A stretch of DNA of 64,000 nucleotides from Ustilaginoidea virens (lineage: Eukaryota; Ascomycota; Sordariomycetes; Hypocreales; Clavicipitaceae), in contig NC_057317.1 in the NCBI RefSeq assembly GCF_000687475.1, positions 3,162,001-3,226,000 on the forward strand, given 5' to 3'. Within the stretch, counting starts at the first letter, position 1, and every line of letters begins with the position of its first letter. The position numbers and the translations under genes are program-made. A model generated the notes under the pieces. The model did not search any database. It was not told the origin of the DNA and was given only the letters and a program-made list of their open reading frames with translations. This document shows, in pieces, positions 1 to 9,691 of the stretch.

Positions 1-1972
1 GAGGGCGGCTGCCCGAGCCAGTGCGGCGAAGCTGGTCTTGCAGTCTGCTGCGACGACGACGCCTGCGGCACCCCCCAGCTCTGTGTTGATGAGCATTGTC
101 AAGGGGCAGCTGAGCCTTGCATGGACGAGAATTGCGTCATGGACCCTTCCATGAATCTTCAGAAACGCCCCAGTGCCTCGGTCATCACGGATGGCGACAA
201 GGCAGCTGCCGTGGCGCTGGCTTCCTTTGGCGACAACCAACCGCCGCCGCCGCCGCCGCCGCCGCACCTGATGCCGAGTCTGTACATGCAGCAGCTTCAT
301 CCACCCGCAACGAATGCGTCCGGAGATGGGAACCTGAGCTTCATGGACCTGCCCTTCAGCATGCCGTGTGGCAGCCTTTCCATGGACTCGATTCTTTCGA
401 CCGTGAATGGTTCACCAAGTCTCCCGAATCAGCCCTTTCACATGGCTTTCGAGTTTGCTCTAGCCAGTCATATCATGCAATATCACGACCCGGCCCATGG
501 ACTTGCCAACCACGGATCATGCGTCGCCAACGATCCCAGCCAGTTGATCGCCAAGTGCACCTTGCCGAAATACGACCCCAACGACTTGGCAAACACCGAC
601 CCGTTCCTCCCCCAGTTGCAGGCCAGTGAATGTGGTTTCCAAATACAAGATCCAAGCGAGTTTGCTCATCACATTTTTCAACAACACGGACCCAATCTGA
701 CGATGCACGCTCACCAGGCTGGGTTGCAGGGTTTGCTTCATCCCCCGGACCATTCAGCTCCCCACCACCAACATCATCACGTCGGTCTTGGTCCTTTCCA
801 CTACGGTAGCGCATGCAGCGCAAAGGATTTCTCCCCAGCAATGTCGCCGCTGACGAACCTGTCCGTGGGGCCTTCACTGTCCGCGACGCCTGCGTCCCTG
901 CCTACTCCTTCCCCTCCAGGTTCCGAGCCGTCACTAACGGACCACGAAGCCTTCCCGCCGATCAAGCCGGTAAGCCCAACAAGCGTGGCTCAACCACAGG
1001 TGCTGGGGGAAGAGGACCCGCTCCTCTGCCGTTGGGTGACTGGGAATAACAACGCCATTTGTGGTCGGCGATTCGAGAATGATGAGCAGTTGCAGAAGCA
1101 TTGCAAACATGACCATTTGAAGCAGTTGAAGAAGATGGGCGGTGGTTTCAGGTGCGGTTGGGCCAGCTGCACCCGCGACACTTGCTTTACACAGCGCAGC
1201 AAAGTTGAGCGCCACATGCAAGTTCACACTGGATGTAAGTAGAGCTGCCATGGGCTCCCGCCCGTCTCTCAAACCCTCACCTCTTCTCATGGGGCCATCC
1301 ATGTGTATCCATCGTCTCAGGCCAGGCCAAGTAACCTAACACGCCTAACACGCACTAGACAAGCCCGTGCAGTGCAACATATGCGGTGCAGCTCTCTCGG
1401 CAAAGCAGGCCCTAGACCAGCACATGAGGATTCACACAGGCGAAACCCCATGGGTTTGCAAATTTCCCGGATGCGGCTGCGCCTTCAAGCAGCAGAGTGC
1501 TCTTAGTAAGTCGACTTGAGCCCTCCCCTCTCACTCTGGAGCGCAAAACAAACAACGACTTACTGTTTCTGAAATAGCAATGCACGAGCGTACACATACC
1601 GGTGACAAGCCATTGGAATGCGAGATATGCGGCAAGCGATTCAGCGAGTCGTCGAACCTGTCCAAACACCGACGGACACATAACGTCAAGGGCGTGCATG
1701 AGTGCCAGCTCTGCGGAAAGGATTTTCACAGACTGGATCAACTGCGTCGTCACATGGGGACCAACCATAAAGACCGGCCTGCCGAAGTTGATGCGCTTCT
1801 GAGCGAGGCCAAGAGCAGGATCAAGGCTTACAAGGTTGCCAAGGTGAAAAGGGTCAAGTTGACCAAAGCAAGAGATGCCAAATTGAAGCAAGAACCGTTG
1901 CTGGATTTGGAGCAAGATGGCGGTGTGGACATGATTGAAGAGTCAATCCATGCCGTTGCCATTGGATCATGA
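1..1972 (+). CDS. zafA: Zinc-responsive C2H2 transcription factor, ZafA/Zap1-like (5' partial)
   Basis: Exons 1-1234, 1359-1505 and 1578-1972; the frame is open from base 1, so the start lies outside the window (591 residues visible). The visible N-terminus is cysteine-rich (about 10 Cys in the first 45 residues), then a proline run (about residues 41-48) and a long low-complexity His/Pro/Ser region. Six C2H2 fingers follow: two atypical ones (from about residues 343 and 384) and four linked by TGE/TGD-type linkers (about 417-525). In fungi this arrangement belongs to Zap1/ZafA, which activates zinc-uptake genes under zinc limitation; the atypical fingers and Cys-rich parts sense zinc in that family. 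The first join creates Tyr after HTG and restores the finger linker; both introns are GTAAGT-AG. A lysine-rich C-terminal tail follows the last finger. Family call is strong; exact orthology is inferred. Confidence 0.88.
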
Positions 1973-2929
1973 CGACGAGACTGGACGAGGACTTGATGAA
2001 TCCATCCATGTACGGCTGCCTGTTGCGAGCTTTGACGGCTCGATTGAGAGCGTGTGCGGAAACTGGTATTGATTCTCCACAAACGGGGCGTGACAGCTGC
2101 GGAGCAAATACGATTGGATCGGATCGGTCGAGTCGGATCGGACGGCGCTGGCGTTGACGGTTTATTCCCTGCCTTGCTGGATGTGAGGCATATTCCAGAG
2201 GGGGCAACGCAGGAGGAACAGTTGGGGTTCCGGTATTTACTTGGTCTTTCAAGAAAACGATTGTATATGAGGGCGTTGCCGGGGGTTACATAGACACGCG
2301 GTGTTCGGTGTTCGGTGTTCGGTGTTCTCGGGGGTTATTACCTGGTTTCCAGCCTTTTCAGTCTCGCAGCGCAAAGACTGCCAATAGCAGTCGATGAAAA
2401 GCAAGCACACTTGATACCCTCAGCCTCACTCAGCTTCACTCATTACTGTTCGGCAAAAGAGCGCGCAAGGGTGTCCTTGCCAGGGACGTTTCGTTGTACA
2501 TTGACGCAAGCCATATTCAATCAAGACCAGCTGGAGCAAAGAGGTGTACGTAATGTAATCATGGCCTCGTTTTTTTCTTTTTTCTTTTTTTTTTTTTCTT
2601 CATGCAAGGGACTTTTTTTCTTTCACCTGTTCTTCCCGAGGTTGCTGCACCCAGCACAGCCCGTGAAAGGACAGCCTTCAGTAATCTTCATATCCCAGAA
2701 CGAGGCCCCAAACCGGTAAGAAGTTACAGAGACGGACCGGAGAAATTGTATTTCCCCCTTTCCCGATTGTGAGCCATGCGATGCAAATTTCAGAAGCCGA
2801 TATATTTTCTCTTAAAAAGAAAAAAGCACGCCACGCCTCCAATTTGAAAAAAAAAAAAAATCCCAGTTCAACCGTAAATATCCATTTTACCATCTCGTTC
2901 TACCCCTTGGTACGATTTATTGAATGCAC
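1973..2929. other. Intergenic region between convergent zafA and rpl35
   Basis: No supported gene. It holds the 3' ends of two convergent genes, a four-copy 7-bp repeat near 2300, a T-rich stretch at about 2571-2625 and an A-run near 2848. Confidence 0.7.
2300..2327. repeat. Tandem repeat, 4 x GGTGTTC
   Basis: Four perfect 7-bp copies downstream of the zafA stop codon, noncoding. Confidence 0.9.
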
Positions 2930-3973
2930 TTAGGCCTGTGGTTTGACCGTTAGCGTCCTTGCATTCATGTTCGGACGGGCCATGGTGTGGAGGAGGGGGC
3001 TGGACGTGGTACCTTGATGGCAAACTTGCGCTGAGGGAAGTGAGTGCTGCGCTTCTTGGCCTTTTCCAGAACACGGGCCTTGTCCTCGGGTGAGAGTCGT
3101 CGGCGGATGGCGCGGGTCTGCTTGGCACGGAGGTCGAGAGGAGCGTACTTTTTGTTCTTGTAGAAGAGGCGCAGCTGGGCGCGTTGCTTGGCGTTGATGA
3201 CGGTCAAGACGCGGGCGATGGACTTGCGCAGATCGTGGCTGGGCATGGTTAGCGACATGCTTGGGGATTTACCCGTCATGGAAGGGCGCATGTTTCTGCT
3301 CGTTCTTTCGAGGGGAATCGGTTGCGGGGGGGAGGGGGAATCGTCTGGGTCGGAGAGATGCGAAATCTGGGCGGGCAGTACTCACATCTTGTTCAGTTTG
3401 CTGCCGGAGGAGACGATCTTTTGGATGCGCAGCTGGCCCAGCTCAGTCTTGAGCTCGCCGAGCTGCTTCATCAAGTCATCCTTGCTCTTGTCCCAGAGCT
3501 GGACGGTCTTAACCTTGCCCGATGACTAGACGCACGTCAGCATTTGTGATTGCCAGCACGAAACTGGCTGTCTATCCCGCTCCCGTAGGAGGGCAAAGGG
3601 GAAAAAAAAACGACATGGCCATGGTGATCCTGCAGCCTTCCAGAGGGACAGTATCTGAGCCAAAACTGAGAAAATGGCTTGGATAGAATAGGGCAATGGA
3701 CACGAGATCTGCGGGCCGTTCTTTCGAGCGTCTTCATTTGTCGTGCTGCAAGGTTCGCGTGACAGGGTCGGATCCTTCACTCTAATTATCTCTCCTCTCT
3801 TTGTTCTTTTGTTCTTTTGTTCTTTTGTATTCGACGCCCCGGATGAGAAAGCATTGCATCCACTGCCCTCTCTGATCCAGTCCTCTGGAGACAAAAGGAA
3901 GCACAAGGAACCAACATGTCATGTCGTCTTGGGACAGGATTTTGCCTTGGCCGAGTGACAGGAAACTCACCAT
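2930..3973 (-). CDS. rpl35: 60S ribosomal protein L35 (uL29)
   Basis: Cytosolic large-subunit protein near the nascent-chain exit tunnel. Exons in coding order: 3973-3971 (ATG only), 3525-3386, 3238-3013, 2935-2930 (GCC TAA); 124 residues, close to yeast L35 (120). Conserved parts are the N-terminal helix ([17 protein letters not shown]), the [12 protein letters not shown] core and the basic C-terminus ending [12 protein letters not shown]. The last join is chosen because reading on past AIK gives a Pro-rich tail foreign to the family, while GTACCA...CACAG splicing gives the standard AIKA-stop end. The first intron (3970-3526, 445 nt) directly follows the ATG and opens GTGAGT; the others are 147 and 77 nt. 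Divergent from gos1, with about 550 bp between starts. Very sure of identity, fairly sure of the tiny exons. Confidence 0.93.
3801..3828. repeat. Short tandem repeat TTGTTCTT in rpl35 intron 1
   Basis: About 3.5 copies of an 8-bp unit inside the long first intron of rpl35; no snoRNA boxes were recognised around it. Confidence 0.8.
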
Positions 3974-4522
3974 CTTGAAAGCCTTCGAAGGAGGTGTATG
4001 TGCGAAGTTGTGTCGACGGAGGTGCAAAAGTTGCAAAAGTAGCCCTCGACCGTGACCTTCCTTGTCGCGATGGATGGATGGATCGTTATGGGCTCAGAGA
4101 AATTGGTTTTGCCGAGAACGGTGGAAAATTGCCCTAGGGTTTTCTGGGTTGTGCGGTTGTGCGCGCTAGAAGGCAGGGGGACGGTTTGTGGAGCATTTCA
4201 TTGGCCGCACGTCCTGGCCAAATGGGCACGGAGGAGCGACTGTCACGTGATGAGTCTCGTGCCCCCCACCCCCTCCCCCCCGCCTCCCCCCAGCCGGCAA
4301 GTGCCCATTGTGCCCAGCCGCTTTCGGCTTAGCGGTGAGTGGCGTGTTGGCGGGAGCAAATAAGGTATTTACGTAAGGTATGTGTGGTATGCCAAGTGCA
4401 AGGCTGGGCTGCGTGCTATGGGGGGAGGTTGTCTCGTGCAATGTGGACGAGTTGCATCCTCGGTTGCTGCATTGCTGCATTCGACAAGCAACGTAGCCAA
4501 CAACAGAGGTATCGGGTTCATC
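3974..4522. promoter_or_regulatory. Shared upstream region of rpl35 (-) and gos1 (+)
   Basis: About 550 bp separate the two divergent start codons, so both promoters must lie here. A GATGGATGGATGG run is at 4068-4080 and C-rich tracts at 4261-4292. No specific factor site can be assigned. Confidence 0.45.
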
Positions 4523-5378
4523 ATGGCCGCATCGTCACCAAGTGCGGGCTGGGCCCAACTCCGACAACAGGCCAGGACGTTGGAAACTCAGGTAAGCTCC
4601 CTTTTTGATCGAAGCAGGGGCAGGTCCCTTTTCCCCCTTCCCCCCCCCCTGGCGCGCGGTGATGCTGACGCGAGCAAGACGGAGAGCCTGTTTCACACGT
4701 ACTCGCAATTCTCGGCTGCTGCAAACATACCGCCCAAACCCACCGAGGAGGAGCGCACGACGGAACAGAAGATCGAAGAGCTATTAGAAAAGGTGAGGGC
4801 CGAACAACAACAACAACGACAACAACCCCTGGACGGTCGCAGAACTTCTCGTTGACAGGCCCTCCCCGTTGTAGCGCGACTCAACCATCTCGCAGCTGGC
4901 GCGACTCCTCGACTCCGAAACCACCCTGACTTCGTCTGCGCTCAAGCAGAACAACCTGTCGCTCCTGCGCGAGAAGCTGTCCGCCCACAGACGAGACCTC
5001 CACCGCCTGCGCGGCACGCTGCAACAGGCCCGCGACCGCGCCAACCTCCTCGCCAACGTGCGCTCCGACATTGACGAGTACCACGCCAGCAACCCCGAGG
5101 CCGCAGAGGCCGACTACATGCTCAACGAGCGTGGCCGGATCGACAACAGCCACAACATGGCCGACAGCGTGCTGAGCCAAGCCTACGCCGTCAACGACAG
5201 CTTCCTCCTGCAGCGCGAGACGTTGGCCAGCATCAACAGGAGAATCCACGTGGCGGCGAGCAAAGTGCCGGGCGTCAACAACCTGATCAACAGGATATCT
5301 GCGAGGAAGAGGAGAGATGGCGTCATTATGGCATGTTTTATCGCCTTTTGCTTTCTCATGTTTTTTTGGTTTTCATGA
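4523..5378 (+). CDS. gos1: Golgi Qb-SNARE Gos1 (GOS28/GOSR1)
   Basis: Exons 4523-4591, 4679-4792 and 4875-5378; 228 residues, like yeast Gos1 (223). It acts as a Golgi v-/t-SNARE subunit in ER-Golgi and intra-Golgi fusion. The N-terminus carries the family pattern WAQLRQQARTLETQ followed by TESLFHTYSQF; a heptad-rich SNARE region (about 135-200) ends in a C-terminal tail anchor (about 209-228) followed at once by the stop. Intron 1 (87 nt) uses a less usual AAG acceptor with a CTGAC branch just upstream; it is chosen because it joins TQ to TESLF in phase 0. Intron 2 ends TTGTAG. The start is the first in-frame ATG giving the family N-terminus; the open frame runs further upstream but without similarity. 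Confidence 0.92.
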
Positions 5379-5791
5379 GCGCGACAAAAATGTTCAACTC
5401 GGGGTTTTTATCATTTGCTTTGGATTCTTCAAAGGTACAGCACCGGGCATTCGCACATTTGACGTTCATTCGCATGCTGGGTCGGCGTTTGGTTGGTTCT
5501 GAGGGGGGTTTTCACCCACCGGGCTGCGTTGCTTTGTCTATCTCTTCAACTACCTAATGTAGTCATATAGCTAGCCTTAAAAAAAAACAAGGCAGGAGGG
5601 GGGAGGGCAGCTAGGATTCTGCAGGTTTTTGTTCGGCAAAGACCTCCTTCCCCCTAGACGCTGTCCCAGAGATTTTATTTTATTTTATTTTTATTTTCAT
5701 TATTTAAATTTTTGTATACAAATACAATACATGGATCCCTCGACATTTCGCCAGAAGCACTGTGATGCGCATGGCCATGTGCAGTCGTCGT
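5379..5791. other. Intergenic region, gos1/atp10 3' ends
   Basis: Noncoding space between convergent genes, with an A/T-rich stretch (about 5575-5725) consistent with 3' UTR or polyadenylation sequence. Nothing else seen. Confidence 0.65.
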
Positions 5792-6968
5792 TTAGAGGCT
5801 TGGTATGTCGACAGTGCGCTTTCCAGGCAACTGCTCTCGCGCCGAGGCTGGCCGAGCAGCATCCGTATCGATTTCCTTGACAAGTCGAGCCAGACCTTTG
5901 GCAAGACTGGCGTTTTCCTCGGGTTGACTAGGCCCACTGCCCGCCCAGCGGATCCGGCAGTGGTGGTCGACGAGGTAGATGTAACCGACTTTGCTGTTTA
6001 GCAGACCGATCGACTCTCGTATATCATCAGTGATGCCCCTTTGGACGATAAAGTACTTTTCCCAGTCCTTTTCATCAAACCTCTTCCGCAACGATGCGCG
6101 AAACAGCTTGACCAGTAAAGCTTTGCCTTTGTTATCTTCGTAGTTGATGCTGACCATTTGCGCAGCGTCTCCGTTTTCGGCAAGGACCGCGGTCAAAGCA
6201 GGATTCGACTCGGCGGACACGAACGTGGCGACTTGCTTCTCGGCCCATTGGCTGCTGAAGATGGAAACGACGGAGGCTTTACCGGTCAGGAGGGGCGTGG
6301 TGTCCCGGGGCTCCTTGTCCGTCTTGACAAGAGTGTCGCCGCGCAGGTTCGGGAAGAAGAGTGACAGCTCGGCTTTGAAGAGCCTCGGCGGCGCGATGAA
6401 AGACTTGCCCTCGTGGAACTGCAGATTGCCCCAGTCGCGAAAATACGGTCTCGACAGCTTGGCCGTCCTGCACAAACGGCCAATTTTTCGCATTAGTATC
6501 GAGGATGCCCCAGAGGGAGGGAGGGGGGGGGGGGGACACCAAAAAAAAAAAGAGCGAGGTTTGGGCGGAAAGAATGGGTTTTCCTTACAATTCCTTTCTT
6601 CTGGCAACGTGCTTTTCGTAGTCCCCAAAGTCGTGCTTGCGCTGGCGCAGCGAGCGGGTGTCAGCGCCGGTATTCTCGCCTGCTCTCGGGGGCAAGGGCA
6701 TGCCGATCGGGCGAGGCAGCGGCTTGGGCACGAACCCTTCTTCCACGCGCTTGCCGTAGCTTCGGGGAGCGTCGATTGGTGCTCCGGAGATGTGGCTTTG
6801 GGGGTCCATGGACGTGCCAGAGGCGGGTGGCTCGCTGCGGCCGCGCGCGGCGGAGGACGCGAAGCTGCGAGGCCATCGACAGTAGAGGCATGTCGTGAGC
6901 AGCGTCGACGATGGCTGCCGTGAAGTGAGGCCGGCGACAGTCACGGCTAGCCTGCGCGGACCAGACAT
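5792..6968 (-). CDS. atp10: Mitochondrial ATP synthase assembly factor Atp10
   Basis: Exons 6968-6589 and 6467-5792; 351 residues. In yeast, Atp10 sits at the inner membrane and helps bring subunit 6 (Atp6) into the F0 sector. The first ~45 residues are rich in Arg/Ser/Thr with no acidic residue, as for a mitochondrial presequence. The second half matches the ATP10 family: RPYFRDWGNLQFHEGKSF, NLRGDTL, a thioredoxin-like strand pattern around VVSIFSSQWAE, and a C-terminal GYIYLVDHHCRIRWAGSG motif. The 121-nt intron (6588-6468) opens GTAAGG and ends TTTGTGCAG, with a CTAAT branch and an interior purine/pyrimidine run; it restores codon TTG. Divergent from the E2 gene. Confidence 0.9.
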
Positions 6969-8009
6969 GAGAGCGAGCTCTGTGCCTGCATGTGGGCCGG
7001 CGCGGGCGCGTATTGCGAGCTTGGTTCGGGCTCCAGAGGACGTGACCGTGCGGGCTGGGGGGGGCGTTGGATGTTTTGCGGTGTTGCGCGGTGCTCCGTG
7101 GCGTTGTTTTCTGTTTTCGTGAGAATGTCTTGCTGAACTGAGCTGAACGTTGGGATGGAAGAGGTTCGCTGGCTAATGGGGGGAGAAGCGCCGGGGTTCC
7201 AGCCACAGGCGCCACAATCGGGTTGGATTTATGGCCGCAAGCTTCCCTGCTGCACTGCCACAAGACCATTCTCCCCCAGCATTGGTTTGGGGATAAGAAA
7301 ACGAAATGCCATATTGACGGCTTTGTAGTGAAAGTTGTAACGGTAAAACAGCTTCGAAAGCAGAAAAAGGCGGTTCCCTAGGGTGCATATATCCCAGGCC
7401 CCTTTGCCGCCCTCGTCATCGCCAGCAGCTCCAGGGCCAAAACGTCAGGTGAAAAGTACATGGTCTACATTGTATGTAGCACCCCCGTACCGCCAGCCAG
7501 AAGGTCGAAGGTCGCTGGTTGGTTTGTCGTCATAAGTACCCATGGCCCCCCGCGACACGGCTATTCGCGGCCGCTTGCTCATCCACCTCGCAATGCCGAC
7601 TGAAGCCATGAGTTCCAACGGCCCGGCCTCGTAGTAAGTTGCCAGCAACTCGGCTCACCACGTTCCTCACAGATCTCTTCTCTCCATTGACCTTTCCCTC
7701 TCGTCAATCTCTGTGCCCCCCCCTCTCTCCCCCCCAAAAAAAATTTAAGAAAGCTTTCCTGTGTCAGAATCAAGGCGATTTAGAATCTCGAGCCTGATTC
7801 TCGACTGGCGGATTTCCCCACCCGTTTTTCAAGAGCCGAGGTCAAAGCAAAGCAAAGCAAAGCAAAGCAAAGCAAAGCAAAGCAAAGCAAAGCAAAGCAA
7901 AGCAAAGCAAAGCAAAGCAAAGCAAAGCAAAGCAAAGCAAAGCAAAGCAAAGCAAAGCAAAGCAAAGCAAAGCAAAGCAAAGCTTCCAAAACTTATCCAG
8001 GCACAAAAG
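6969..8009. promoter_or_regulatory. Upstream region between atp10 (-) and the E2 gene (+)
   Basis: About 1 kb between divergent starts. Short upstream ATGs occur (for example at 7593 and 7608, closed by a TAG at 7632-7634). The last 170 bp before the E2 start are a pentanucleotide repeat. No other supported gene. Confidence 0.5.
7843..7982. repeat. Pentanucleotide array, 28 x CAAAG
   Basis: 140 bp of perfect 5-bp repeat ending 27 bp before the E2 start codon, so probably in its 5' UTR or core promoter. The unit contains no stop in any of the six frames, which produces long spurious reading frames on both strands. Confidence 0.95.
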
Positions 8010-9691
8010 ATGTTTCTCCAACGAGGGTCCCGAGTCCTGCGGAGGCAATTGCAGACCTCCAAGCTGGTCGTGGGCAGAAGCACGCCCTCGACGCCGCGGT
8101 GGTTCACAGAATCAAGGAGGCTGTATGCCGTGAAACCCGTATTGCTGGCAGATATCGGCGAAGGTGGGTGCCAGCCTCGCTCTTGCAATTTCCACGGGCC
8201 GGGTGTTTCGGTATAACTATGCTGGGGGGGAAGAAGAAGAAGAAGAAGAAGAAGAAGAAGAAGAAGAAGAAGAAGAAGAAGAAGAAGAAGAAGAAGAAGA
8301 AGAAGCGGAGGAGGAGGAGAGCACGACGATGGAGGACATGGTGCTGACCCTATCCATCGCTAGGCATCGTCGAGTGTGAAGTTATACAATGGTTCGTCCA
8401 GCCTGGCGCGCGCGTCGAGGAGTTCTCGCCGCTATGCGAGGTACAGAGCGACAAGGCGTCAGTCGAGATCACAAGTCGCTTCTCCGGTACTGTCAAGAAG
8501 CTACACTACGAAGCGGGCGACATGGCCAAGGTCGGCAAGCCCTTTGTCGACATTGACATTGAAGGAGAAGCCGAGCCAGGAGCTCCTGCGCCGCCGCCGC
8601 CATCGTCACCACCAACGCCATCGTCGTCGTCGTCGCCGTCGCCATCGCCGGCAGAGTGCCAACCAAGTCCGAGCAGTGGTAGCCCTAGCGCACAAGTCGA
8701 CAGCGCATCCAATGCCGCTACGTCCAAGCCCAAAGGAAAGATGGCAACACTGGCCACGCCAGCCATTCGCCATCTCTCCAGGGAGCTCAGGATCGACATT
8801 GCTGACATTGACGGCACCGGAAGGGACGGCAGAGTTCTCAAGGAGGACATTTTCAGGTTCGTCAAGAGCAGAGACCAGGTCGACGGCGACAGGTTGCCCA
8901 CCGGAACACCACCACCACCACCACCACCACCACCATCACCAGGCCCGCAAACAGAAACACGGGTGTCGCTCTCGCAAACCCAGCAGATGATGTTCAAGAG
9001 CATGACGCGGTCCCTCACCATCCCGCACTTTCTCTACGCCGACGAGATTGACTTTTCCCACCTCGTCGCCCTCCGCGCCCGGCTCAACAAAGTCCTCCTC
9101 TCGCAGTCCGTCATGGTGCAGCAAGACCAGCAGCCCCGGAAGCTCTCGTACCTGCCCTTCATCATCAAGGCCGTCTCCATGGCTCTCTACCAGTTCCCCG
9201 TCCTCAACGCCCGCGTGGACGCCGACGCGTCCAGCAACAAGCCCAGCCTCATCATGAGATCCCAGCACAACATCGGCGTGGCCATGGACACGCCGCAGGG
9301 GCTGCTCGTCCCCGTCATCAAGGACGTCGGCTCCCGCAACATCCTCTCCGTCGCCGCGGAGCTCGTGAGGCTCCAGGAGCTGGCGCACGAGGGCAAGCTC
9401 TCGCCCGGGGACATGAGCGGCGGCACCATCACCGTCTCCAACATTGGAAACATTGGCGGCACGTATCTCAGCCCCGTGATTGTGGACAAGGAGGTGTCCA
9501 TCTTGGGCATCGGCCGGATGAGGACCGTCCCTGCCTTTGACGAGAACGACGCCGTGGTCAAGAAACACGTGTGCAATTTCAGCTGGAGCGCGGATCACAG
9601 GGTGGTTGACGGAGCGACCATGGCGAGGGCCGCCGAGGTGGTGAGGCGGGTTGTCGAGGAGCCAGATATCATGGTTATGCACCTGCGGTAG
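8010..9691 (+). CDS. Dihydrolipoamide acyltransferase E2 of the branched-chain 2-oxoacid dehydrogenase complex
   Basis: Exons 8010-8163 and 8364-9691; 493 residues. E2 transfers acyl groups from lipoyl-lysine to CoA in Leu/Ile/Val breakdown in the mitochondrial matrix. A presequence (1-~40, basic, no acid until Glu34) leads into a lipoyl domain (about 42-115) with the acceptor lysine in SDKAS (Lys82). A Ser/Pro linker, the E3-binding domain (about 182-220, TPAIRHLSRE...GRDGRVLKEDI), a second Pro run and the catalytic domain follow. The active site DHRVVDG (His463, Asp467) is intact. A single lipoyl domain and overall resemblance favour BCKDH over pyruvate dehydrogenase E2. The 200-nt intron interrupts the GEG motif of the lipoyl domain and contains an AAG array. 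The ATG at 8010 is preferred although the frame stays open upstream through the CAAAG repeat to 7761. Confidence 0.9.
8231..8305. repeat. Trinucleotide array, 25 x AAG, in the E2 intron
   Basis: 75 bp of perfect AAG/GAA repeat preceded by a G-run, wholly within the 8164-8363 intron; its purine-rich strand is the transcript strand. Confidence 0.95.

Noticed and set aside
7761..8009. Gln/Ser/Lys/Ala repeat protein extension of E2 and matching Leu/Cys/Phe/Ala frames on the other strand
   Set aside because: The CAAAG unit has no stop in any frame, so the frames are artefacts of the array; kept only as a finding about leader variability.
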